Of a stretch of 64,000 nt of DNA, positions 1-6,274 are shown in pieces. The notes beneath the pieces are model-generated. The model saw nothing but the letters and a program-made list of their open reading frames with translations, made no database searches and was not told where the DNA came from. Numbering within the stretch: position 1 is the stretch's first letter; each line of letters starts with the position of its first letter. The position numbers were made by a program, and so were the translations under genes. This DNA comes from Verrucomicrobiaceae bacterium (lineage in GTDB: Bacteria; Verrucomicrobiota; Verrucomicrobiia; Verrucomicrobiales; Verrucomicrobiaceae), in contig JAIXYN010000009.1 in assembly GCA_027490195.1 (NCBI GenBank), positions 52,088 through 116,087 on the forward strand, read 5' to 3'.

Positions 1-2
1 TG

Positions 3-1142
3 TATGATCTGGCGTATCCGAAGGATGCGCAGAAGAGCATCGCGAATCCGGGCAAGGTGGTGAAGCTCACGCGCATTCATTTGGAGGAGGATGTGGGCAA
101 GTCCACGCACCACGACAAGTTTTCGACGCTCGACTTCAATCGCGCAGGAACGCCGCTGATGGAAATCGTGAGCGAGCCGGACATCGACAGCGCGGAGGAG
201 GCCTTCGCCTATCTCACCAGCCTGCGGCAGATTTTGATCTATGGCGGTGTGAGCGATGCCGACATGGAGAAGGGCAACCTGCGCTGTGACGTGAACATCT
301 CCCTGCGGCCGGAAGGCCAGACGGAGCTGGGCACCAAGATCGAACTGAAGAACATCAACTCGATGTCAGCGATTCGGCGTGCAATCAAATATGAGACCGA
401 GCGTCAGGCCGACTGCCTGGACCGGGGTGAGAAACTGGTGCAGAGCACGCTGCGCTGGGACGATGACCGTGGCGAGACCACGCTCATGCGCTCGAAGGAA
501 GACGCGCATGACTACCGCTACTTCCCTGATCCTGATTTGCTGCCCGTGCGCACGGCGGATCTGGTGGCGAAGATGCGGTCGCAGGTGCCGGAACTGCCGC
601 ATGAAAAGCGTGCTCGGTTTGAAAAGGACTATGGCTGCAGCGCCTATGATGCCGGGGTGCTCGCGAGCGAAAAGGAGCTGGCTCTCTGGTATGAGGCGGC
701 TGTGGCTGCAGACACTAAGGTGCCGGCGAAGAAGATCGCTAACTGGGTTATTAATGATCTCCTGGGTGCGCTCAATGACCGCTCAATCACACTGGCCGAC
801 TGTCCGGTGAAGCCGGAGGCGCTGAGTGAGCTGGTCGCTACCATTGAAGGCGGCAAGATCTCCAACAATCAGGGGAAGGAAGTCTTTGTGGAGATGTTTG
901 AAACCGGCAAGCCTGCGGCGGAAATCATCAAGGCCAAGGGATTTGAGCAGGTCAGTGATACGGGGGCGCTGGAGGCCATCGTGGAGCAGATCCTGGCTGC
1001 GAATCCTGATAAGGTGGCGGAAGTTCAGGCTGGAAACGAGAAGGCGATGAACTGGTTTACCGGGCAGGCGATGAAGGCGAGCCAGGGGAAAGCGAATCCG
1101 AAGATGGTGACGGAGATTGTGCGGAAGAGGGTGCTGGGATGA
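3..1142 (+). CDS. gatB: Aspartyl/glutamyl-tRNA amidotransferase subunit B (5' end outside window)
   Basis: GatB is the kinase/tRNA-binding subunit of the GatCAB complex, which converts Glu-tRNA(Gln) or Asp-tRNA(Asn) to the amidated forms in the cytoplasm. The frame is open from base 3 to the TGA at 1142, so only the 5' part is missing. Visible family features are the stretch LTRIHLEEDVGKSTH, the FNRAGTPLMEIVSEPD segment and RCDVNISLRP, followed by the C-terminal helical and YqeY-like tail ending in NPKMVTEIVRKRVLG. The tail is the usual end of GatB, so the 3' end is intact. gatA and gatC are not in the window, though they could lie upstream. Identification is firm. Confidence 0.95.
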   Translation, partial: YDLAYPKDAQKSIANPGKVVKLTRIHLEEDVGKSTHHDKFSTLDFNRAGTPLMEIVSEPDIDSAEEAFAYLTSLRQILIYGGVSDADMEKGNLRCDVNISLRPEGQTELGTKIELKNINSMSAIRRAIKYETERQADCLDRGEKLVQSTLRWDDDRGETTLMRSKEDAHDYRYFPDPDLLPVRTADLVAKMRSQVPELPHEKRARFEKDYGCSAYDAGVLASEKELALWYEAAVAADTKVPAKKIANWVINDLLGALNDRSITLADCPVKPEALSELVATIEGGKISNNQGKEVFVEMFETGKPAAEIIKAKGFEQVSDTGALEAIVEQILAANPDKVAEVQAGNEKAMNWFTGQAMKASQGKANPKMVTEIVRKRVLG

Positions 1143-1174
1143 GCCGCTGCGTGGAATGACGAAACCCGAATGAG

Positions 1175-1240
1175 GAATGACGAATGAAGTCCGAATGATC
1201 TAAATGGACGTTTTGGGCATTCATTCGCCATTCGTCATTC
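1175..1240. repeat. Inverted GAATGACGAATG repeat after gatB
   Basis: GAATGACGAATG at 1175-1186 is matched by its exact reverse complement at 1229-1240. Related copies of 'gaatgac/cgaatga' lie just upstream (1154-1174) and at 1186-1197. The arms are 42 bases apart and a C-run follows at 1243. It could form a hairpin at the end of the gatB transcript, but there is no T-tract. It looks like a degenerate intergenic repeat more than a classical terminator. Confidence 0.5.
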
Positions 1241-1283
1241 TCTCCCCCCCCGCTGTTCCATTCATCCCATCGCGTAAAACCCC

Positions 1284-1311
1284 TTGCGCCCGGGTCGGGG
1301 GCTGCTATCCT
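1284..1311 (+). promoter_or_regulatory. Candidate sigma70-type promoter for the small basic protein gene
   Basis: TTGCGC (1284-1289) and TATCCT (1306-1311) are 16 bp apart, with the ATG of the small basic protein at 1347. The fit to the housekeeping consensus is moderate. It was found by eye, with no scoring against background. Confidence 0.4.
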
Positions 1312-1346
1312 TCGCGCCCTTTTTCACCCCCAGACCCTTTAGAATC

Positions 1347-1499
1347 ATGTCCCAGCATAGCAGCCTCAGAAATTCCGGCTCCGTCGGTACCAAGCGCAGC
1401 GTTTTGAAGCGTGGAGAGCGCGTCAAGCTCCTCAAATCTCGTGGTTTGTGGAAAGAAGGACGCCTGCCAACCAATCTGCCCAAGACCAAGCCGGAATAA
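1347..1499 (+). CDS. PVC-type small basic protein (TIGR04137-like)
   Basis: This encodes a 50-residue, very basic protein (MSQHSSLRNSGSVGTKRSVL at the N-terminus, ending NLPKTKPE). The pattern SLRN...GTKRSVLKRGERVKLL is that of the short basic protein family known from Chlamydiae and Verrucomicrobia, thought to be ribosome- or RNA-associated but without a proven role. ATG 1347 was chosen because it matches the family N-terminus and follows a plausible promoter. The reading frame extends upstream to 1284, but that part has no family similarity. It lies 9 bases before the pseudouridine synthase gene, so the two are probably co-transcribed, consistent with a link to ribosome maturation. Confidence 0.8.
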   Translation: MSQHSSLRNSGSVGTKRSVLKRGERVKLLKSRGLWKEGRLPTNLPKTKPE

Positions 1500-1508
1500 G
1501 GCTTACCT

Positions 1509-2642
1509 GTGCGCCTTAACCGATATTTGAGCCAGTGCGGCGTTGCCTCACGGCGTGGCGCGGAGGAAATCATCCTCGGCGGACGTGTGTCCATCAATGG
1601 GCATGTCATCACTGAACTTGCCACGCAGGTTCAGCCTGAGGATAAGGTGATCGTGGATGGGTCTCCGGTACGCGCCGAGACTCCTGTCGTTCTCGTTTTG
1701 AACAAGCCAAAAGGCTACCTGTGCTCCCGTGGGGACAAGCAGGACCGCATGACGATTTACGATCTGTTGCCGCTGAAGTATCAGAATCTGCACCACGTTG
1801 GTCGCCTCGACAAAGAAAGCGAAGGCCTAATTCTCCTGACGAATCGCGGAGATCTTTCCCACAGGATCATTCACCCGAGCCAAGGTGCTGAAAAAGAATA
1901 CGAAGTGGTCGTCGATCAGGCGCTGAATCCGGACGTGATGGCGAAACTCGTCAAGGGCATGATGACCGAGGAAGGCTTCGCCCGTGCGGAACGCACTTGG
2001 ATGGACGGCGACTATAGGGCGCACATCGTTCTCAAGATGGGGCTCAAGCGTCAGATTCGCATGATGCTGTATTACCTCGGCTATGAGGTGACACGACTGA
2101 CCCGTATCCGCATCGGCTGGCTGAAACTGCACGGCCTGTCCAAAGGGGCCTACAAAGAACTTACGCCGACGGAGGTCGAACGCTTCTTCAAGGAAGAGCC
2201 GGCCAAGCCAAAGCTGGAACGCAGCAAGCCGGGCGACGAAAAGGATGACGGGATCGAAGATCACCGCCCTGCGGCACGCAAGCGTGCTGCGCCGCGTGTG
2301 CATGAAGCTGAGGCCCGCGAACCGCGTGGTTTCAAGCCCACCCGTGGCAAGAAGAGCGGCCCAACGGCTCGCTTTTCCGAAGACAAACCTAGCCGTGGCA
2401 AGAAGAGCGGACCTACGGCCCGCTTCTCTGAAGATAAGCCAGCTCCGCGTGGCAAGAAGAGTGGCTCTGCAAGCTGGTCTTCCGGAGACAAGCCTTCGTA
2501 TTCCAAGCCTAAGTCTAGGACTTTCAGCCCGCGCTCACGCTCAAGCGAAACGGGGCGGGACGAAAAACCACGGGGGCGGTCAGGTCCGCCAGCTCGCCGT
2601 CCAGCTCCACGGGGGCCTCGCCGCGGTCCGTCGTCACGGTAA
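1509..2642 (+). CDS. RsuA/RluB-family pseudouridine synthase with repetitive basic tail
   Basis: The enzyme isomerises uridine to pseudouridine in rRNA. Residues 1-48 form an S4 RNA-binding domain (RLNRYLSQCGVASRRGAEE). The catalytic domain follows (about 57-235), with the active-site Asp in GRLDKESEGLILLTNRG (D101). The start is GTG 1509, which gives the standard S4 N-terminus. After about residue 235 comes a tail of roughly 140 residues rich in Lys, Arg, Pro and Gly, holding three copies of RGKKSG(P/S)(T/A)... Such tails occur in RluB-type enzymes and probably bind RNA. The last 119 bases overlap the 3' end of the convergent kinase gene. The rRNA site modified cannot be told from sequence. 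Confidence 0.88.
   Translation: MRLNRYLSQCGVASRRGAEEIILGGRVSINGHVITELATQVQPEDKVIVDGSPVRAETPVVLVLNKPKGYLCSRGDKQDRMTIYDLLPLKYQNLHHVGRLDKESEGLILLTNRGDLSHRIIHPSQGAEKEYEVVVDQALNPDVMAKLVKGMMTEEGFARAERTWMDGDYRAHIVLKMGLKRQIRMMLYYLGYEVTRLTRIRIGWLKLHGLSKGAYKELTPTEVERFFKEEPAKPKLERSKPGDEKDDGIEDHRPAARKRAAPRVHEAEAREPRGFKPTRGKKSGPTARFSEDKPSRGKKSGPTARFSEDKPAPRGKKSGSASWSSGDKPSYSKPKSRTFSPRSRSSETGRDEKPRGRSGPPARRPAPRGPRRGPSSR
2343..2496 (+). repeat. Three imperfect ~51-bp tandem repeats in the RsuA/RluB tail
   Basis: Three units begin with CGTGGCAAGAAGAG(C/T)GG. The first two encode RGKKSGPTARFSEDKP and the third a diverged RGKKSGSASWSSGDKP. The spacing is 51 then 54 bases, in frame. This is a repeat of coding origin and could vary in copy number between strains. 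Confidence 0.8.
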
Positions 2643-3414
2643 ATTCGCTGGTCTGGATGTAATCCAGATCTTCACACTCGTGGTAGCCGTCTAGAAGCAT
2701 GCCGCGCAAAAGTTGGATGAATTCCATCCCACCGAGGCCGCGAAAGATGAGGAGGTCAAGTTTGCCATCGGTGTTGGAAGCATCGCGGAACAGTGGGAAC
2801 GGCCCGCCGTAGTGCTTGCCATTGCCAATCAGAACCACGGTGCCGAGCATGGGAGCTTTGCCTTCGATTTTCACGCTGAGAGTCGGCGGGGTCCGCATGA
2901 GCACGTTTACCGCGCTCATGACGTAGCTTAGAGGGCCGTATTTTTTCTTCGCTTCCCAGGAGGTTTCCTGGACGATCTGGGCGTCCAGCCCCACGCCGGC
3001 GAGCTGGGCGAAGTACATGTCGTTGGCCATCCAGAGATCGACTTCCCGAAGTTGGCCGCTGGTGATTTCCTTCCAGCAGCCTTCGATGTCGCGGCCTGGC
3101 AACTTCAGTTCCACGGAGAAAACATTCATGGTGCCCAGGGGCAAAACGCCGAGAGCGGTGTGCTTTTCGCCGGGCTTGCGGCGGGCGTTGGCCCGGCAGA
3201 TGCCTTGCAGGACCTCGTTCATGGTGCCGTCGCCACCGGCTGCGACGACGAGTTCGTGACCTTCAGCGGCGAGGCGCTCTGCGATTAGGGTAGCATCGCT
3301 GGGGCCGGTGGTCAGGTGGAGTTCCGGCTCCGGGGAGAGCTTGCGCAGGGCATGCTCAAGGGAGGCAGCCTTGGTGCTGCGGGCGGCGGGGTTTAGGATG
3401 ACCGGAATGGGCAT
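2524..3414 (-). CDS. Diacylglycerol/lipid kinase family protein (YegS/DgkB-like)
   Basis: This 296-residue protein has the DAGK catalytic fold and would phosphorylate a lipid such as diacylglycerol. MPIPVILNPAARST at the N-terminus is the nucleotide-binding start of the family, and GGDGTMNEVLQG (about 60-71) is the conserved catalytic loop. The C-terminal half has the family pattern GNGKHYGGPFPLF...DGKLDLLIFRG and ends with VELDGELADLTAPVVFRPAPFRLSV. ATG at 3414 was chosen because it gives the family N-terminus; longer in-frame starts run into the inverted repeat at 3482-3545. The gene ends inside the convergent pseudouridine synthase gene. A fragment of a second copy lies upstream (3562-3617). 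Confidence 0.87.
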   Translation of the reverse strand: MPIPVILNPAARSTKAASLEHALRKLSPEPELHLTTGPSDATLIAERLAAEGHELVVAAGGDGTMNEVLQGICRANARRKPGEKHTALGVLPLGTMNVFSVELKLPGRDIEGCWKEITSGQLREVDLWMANDMYFAQLAGVGLDAQIVQETSWEAKKKYGPLSYVMSAVNVLMRTPPTLSVKIEGKAPMLGTVVLIGNGKHYGGPFPLFRDASNTDGKLDLLIFRGLGGMEFIQLLRGMLLDGYHECEDLDYIQTSEFTVTTDRGEAPVELDGELADLTAPVVFRPAPFRLSVSAG

Positions 3415-3481
3415 GGTGGGGGGGCTGCATAGATGGCGCGCCTGCGTCTTGATGCCAGCCACAAATTGTAGATGCTTCGGC

Positions 3482-3545
3482 ACGTTGTTCACGCTTCAGC
3501 ATGCTCAGTCGAAGGCCCTCGGACACGCTGAAGCGTGAACAACGT
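3482..3545. repeat. Perfect 19-bp inverted repeat (REP-like element)
   Basis: ACGTTGTTCACGCTTCAGC at 3482-3500 is matched exactly by its reverse complement at 3527-3545, with a 26-base loop. There is no adjacent T-tract and it sits upstream of the kinase gene start, so a terminator role is unlikely. Form and position fit a REP-type intergenic palindrome or a miniature element. No second copy was noticed in the window. Confidence 0.7.
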
Positions 3546-3561
3546 ACGCAGAGCGACCGCG

Positions 3562-3617
3562 CGTGATCTCCAGCCAGAAGCCTTCGATGTCGCGCCCCGA
3601 CAAGTTCAGTTCCACGG
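3562..3617 (-). pseudogene. Fragment of a second lipid kinase gene
   Basis: Read on the minus strand, about 55 bases encode VELNLSGRDIEGFWLEIT, which matches VELKLPGRDIEGCWKEIT inside the intact neighbouring kinase (DNA at about 3063-3117). No start, stop or flanking kinase sequence is preserved. It is a relic of a paralogue, cut off next to the inverted repeat at 3482-3545. Confidence 0.7.
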
Positions 3618-3679
3618 TTTAGGTCGCAAAGTAAACTAAGTTGACTAAGATGGGCTTAAAAGGCACCCTTGCAGCAGTC

Positions 3680-3922
3680 ATGACGACCATCACCACCCAC
3701 GAAGCCAAGACGCATCTCTCGCGTTATCTCGCCGAGGTCGAAAAGGGGCAGGAATTCATCATTGCCCGTGGAAAAACTGCGGTGGCGCTGCTGACATCTG
3801 TGCGGAAAGACCCGCCGCAGCCACGCCCCAAGGTGGGAGACATCATCGGCCCGCCGTTTGAGTTCCCTGAGTCGGCATTTCTCCCTCTTAGTGAGTCCGA
3901 ACTCGAGGCCTGGGGACTATGA
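3680..3922 (+). CDS. Antitoxin of the Phd/YefM (prevent-host-death) family
   Basis: An 80-residue antitoxin whose N-terminal part, TTITTHEAKTHLSRYLAEVEKG, is the Phd DNA-binding/dimerisation fold, followed by EFIIARGKTAVALLTS. The C-terminal segment (DIIGPPFEFPESAFLPLSES) should bind and block the toxin. The ATG at 3680 fits the family start; an alternative ATG at 3650 would add ten residues. The gene overlaps the PIN toxin gene by 4 bases (ATGA), the usual sign of translational coupling. Short direct repeats (AACTAAG/GACTAAG, 3632-3649) just upstream could be the operator through which the complex controls itself. Confidence 0.88.
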   Translation: MTTITTHEAKTHLSRYLAEVEKGQEFIIARGKTAVALLTSVRKDPPQPRPKVGDIIGPPFEFPESAFLPLSESELEAWGL

Positions 3923-4305
3923 AGTACCTGCTCGACACCTGTGCGTTTCTTTGGATATCCCAGCAGCCTAGTCAGCTTTCGAGCGCGGCGGCGTCAGTAG
4001 TCAATGATGCAGGCAATGAGCTTTATGTTAGCGACATCAGTTTGTGGGAGATCACGCTCAAGCACTCCACCGGCAAGCTGCCCCTACCAGGTTCTCCCCG
4101 AACCTGGATTCCTGAAAAGTTCGCTCACCACAAGTTCAAAAGCCTGAGCCTCGACCAAGTCGCCATCTATCGCAGCGGCGAGTTGCCGCGTGTGCATCTG
4201 GATCCTTTTGACCGCCTACTGGCCGCGCAAGCCATGGAGTCTGGCATGACGCTGCTCTCACCGGACACGCCACTTTCGCTGCTCGGTGCCTCGCGCCTGT
4301 GGTGA
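3919..4305 (+). CDS. PIN-domain ribonuclease toxin (VapC-like)
   Basis: A 128-residue PIN-domain protein and the toxin partner of the preceding Phd-type antitoxin. The acidic metal-binding residues are visible: D6 in YLLDTCAFLW, E44 in ISLWEITLK, D95/D98 in HLDPFDRLLAAQA and D116 in LLSPDTPLS. The set is complete, so the nuclease should be active. PIN toxins of this type cut tRNA or rRNA; the target here is unknown. The pairing of a Phd-fold antitoxin with a PIN toxin is common in environmental bacteria. Confidence 0.9.
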   Translation: MKYLLDTCAFLWISQQPSQLSSAAASVVNDAGNELYVSDISLWEITLKHSTGKLPLPGSPRTWIPEKFAHHKFKSLSLDQVAIYRSGELPRVHLDPFDRLLAAQAMESGMTLLSPDTPLSLLGASRLW

Positions 4306-4342
4306 GCAGCCGCTCCAGCTGGTGAGGTAGCCTACAGGCCGC

Positions 4343-4360
4343 TTGTGAAACTTTTCACAA
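4343..4360. promoter_or_regulatory. CRP/FNR-type operator upstream of nuoG
   Basis: TTGTGAAACTTTTCACAA is a perfect palindrome (8-bp arms, 2-base centre). It contains TGTGA-N6-TCACA, the classical consensus of CRP-family regulators. Its centre lies about 50 bp upstream of the transcription start predicted from the promoter at 4368-4395. Which regulator binds cannot be told; no CRP/FNR gene is in the window. Confidence 0.55.
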
Positions 4361-4367
4361 AATCGGG

Positions 4368-4395
4368 TTGCCCCTCTCCGAGCGGCTCCGATAAT
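4368..4395 (+). promoter_or_regulatory. Candidate sigma70-type promoter of nuoG
   Basis: TTGCCC (4368-4373) and GATAAT (4390-4395) are separated by 16 bp, 29 bases before the ATG at 4424 and directly downstream of the TGTGA-N6-TCACA palindrome. The arrangement suits an activated promoter. Confidence 0.45.
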
Positions 4396-4423
4396 CGCCC
4401 TTAGTCCCCTTTACTCTTCGCTC

Positions 4424-6160
4424 ATGCCTGCCCCCGCCGAAGCTCCCGCCCCTGTTGCCGCTCCACCGCCCTCTGATCTCGTGAATGTACAGATCGACGG
4501 TGTCTGGCTGAAGTTCCCCAAAGGCACGCGCATGATCGAAGCATGCAAGCAGGCCAAGAAGGAAGTTCCGCACTACTGCTACCATCCGAAGCTCTCCTCT
4601 CCGGGCAACTGCCGCATGTGTTTGGTGGAGATGGGCATGCCGCCGCGTCCGGCCCCGGGCACTGAACCGGAGAAAGACGAGCATGGCATGCCGAAGATCG
4701 GCTGGATGCCGCGCCCCGTGATTGCCTGCGCCAACACCGTCGCTGAAGGCATGGGCATCCGCACGGAGTCCGTCCTCACGCAGGAGTGCCGCAAAGGCGT
4801 GATGGAATTTCTTCTCATCAATCATCCGCTCGACTGCCCGATCTGCGATCAGGCTGGCGAGTGCCGCCTGCAGGAGTTCAGCGTGGAGCACGGCAAGGGC
4901 GAGAGCCGCTTCCGCGAGGACAAGGTCAAGAAGCCGAAGAATGTCGATATCGGCCCGCGTGTGCGGCTTGATGACGAGCGCTGCATCATGTGCAGCCGCT
5001 GCATTCGATTTACTGCTGAGATCGCGGACGAGCCGGTCCTCGGCTTCACGGAACGTGGCAGCTTCACCACGCTGGCTGTGCATCCTGGCAAGCGTCTGGA
5101 GCACAACTACTCGCTCAACACGGTGGACATCTGCCCGGTGGGCGCGTTGACCTCCAACGACTTCCGCTTCCAGCAGCGCGTGTGGTTCCTCAACGAGACG
5201 AACAGCATCTGTACTGGCTGTGGCCGTGGCTGCAACATGGAAGTCAGCGCCCGTGGCGACACGATCTACCGCCAGACGCCGCGCGACAACAACGACGTCA
5301 ACTCCACCTGGATGTGTGACAGCGGCCGTCTCGACTTCCACTTCGTGAACAGCGAGTTCCGCCTTACGGATCCAATGATCAAGTCGGGTGGCAAACACCA
5401 GATCGCCAATTGGAAGGCGGCGCTGAGCAACATCGCCACAGCTCTTGCCGGCAAGAAGGGCGAAGAGATCGCCATCATCGCCAGCGCGCGCATGACGAAT
5501 GAAGAACTGTTCTTCGTGAAGCACCTAGCTGCGCAGCTTGGCACCACGAATGTGGATGTCATCCCACGCACCGGCGGTGCTGACAACTACCTCCGTGCTG
5601 ACGACCTCAATCCAAACACGAACGGGGCCAAGCTGATTCTCGGCATCGAGCCGGGTGCCAAACTGGCTGAGATCAACGAGCTCATGAGCCGTGGCCGTCT
5701 GCGTGTGGTGCTGGCCCTCGGGGAGAATTTGCTCAAGGTCGGCTTTGCGCAGCGCGACCTCGAAAAAGTGCCGTTCATCGCTTCGCTGCACATCCTTGCC
5801 AATGCCAGCGCGGAACTCAGCGACGTGGTGCTTCCTGGTACTGCCTACGCTGAAAAACGCGGTAGCATGATCAATGTCACTGGTCGTCTGCAGCGCCTGA
5901 ACAAGGCCGTCAAAGCTCCAGGTAACGCCCACGACACCTGGGAAATCCTGCGGGATCTCATCGTCGCCTGCGGTGGCTCGAACGGCATCCATACCGTTGA
6001 AGACGTCTTCAAGCGTCTCAGCACTGAGGTGACTGCATTGAATGGTCTCACGTTCTCCAAGATCGGTGATCTGGGAGTGCAGGTGCTTGAAACGGGTGAG
6101 AAGATCCCGCTGCTGGAGCGCGAGAAAGAGCGCAAGGCGAAGGGGATTATTGTGGGGTGA
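4424..6160 (+). CDS. nuoG: NADH-quinone oxidoreductase subunit G
   Basis: NuoG is the large iron-sulphur subunit of the peripheral arm of respiratory complex I. After a Pro/Ala-rich start, all cluster ligands can be seen: 2Fe-2S (C52, C63, C66, C102), the His-ligated 4Fe-4S (H134, C138, C141, C147), a 4Fe-4S in CIMCSRC...CPVGAL (C187, C190, C193, C237) and an N7-type set in CTGCGRGC...C (C263, C266, C270, C298). The molybdopterin-oxidoreductase-like part (about 300-578) is shorter than in enterobacterial NuoG. No other nuo gene lies next to it: a toxin gene is upstream and a TPR-like gene downstream. Either this nuo set is dispersed or this is an extra copy. Confidence 0.9.
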   Translation: MPAPAEAPAPVAAPPPSDLVNVQIDGVWLKFPKGTRMIEACKQAKKEVPHYCYHPKLSSPGNCRMCLVEMGMPPRPAPGTEPEKDEHGMPKIGWMPRPVIACANTVAEGMGIRTESVLTQECRKGVMEFLLINHPLDCPICDQAGECRLQEFSVEHGKGESRFREDKVKKPKNVDIGPRVRLDDERCIMCSRCIRFTAEIADEPVLGFTERGSFTTLAVHPGKRLEHNYSLNTVDICPVGALTSNDFRFQQRVWFLNETNSICTGCGRGCNMEVSARGDTIYRQTPRDNNDVNSTWMCDSGRLDFHFVNSEFRLTDPMIKSGGKHQIANWKAALSNIATALAGKKGEEIAIIASARMTNEELFFVKHLAAQLGTTNVDVIPRTGGADNYLRADDLNPNTNGAKLILGIEPGAKLAEINELMSRGRLRVVLALGENLLKVGFAQRDLEKVPFIASLHILANASAELSDVVLPGTAYAEKRGSMINVTGRLQRLNKAVKAPGNAHDTWEILRDLIVACGGSNGIHTVEDVFKRLSTEVTALNGLTFSKIGDLGVQVLETGEKIPLLEREKERKAKGIIVG

Positions 6161-6274
6161 GTCCATAGCCTTTGCGGCGCTTTAGCATTCAGCGAGTTGT
6201 CTGACTGGTAGAATTTTTAGTCGAAACACATCGCTGTCTGGCATTGCACGGGGGTGTTCTGCTATGGTCCGAAA

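Noticed and set aside
4355..5524. 389-codon open frame on the minus strand
   Set aside because: It is antisense to nuoG, whose iron-sulphur motifs are unambiguous.
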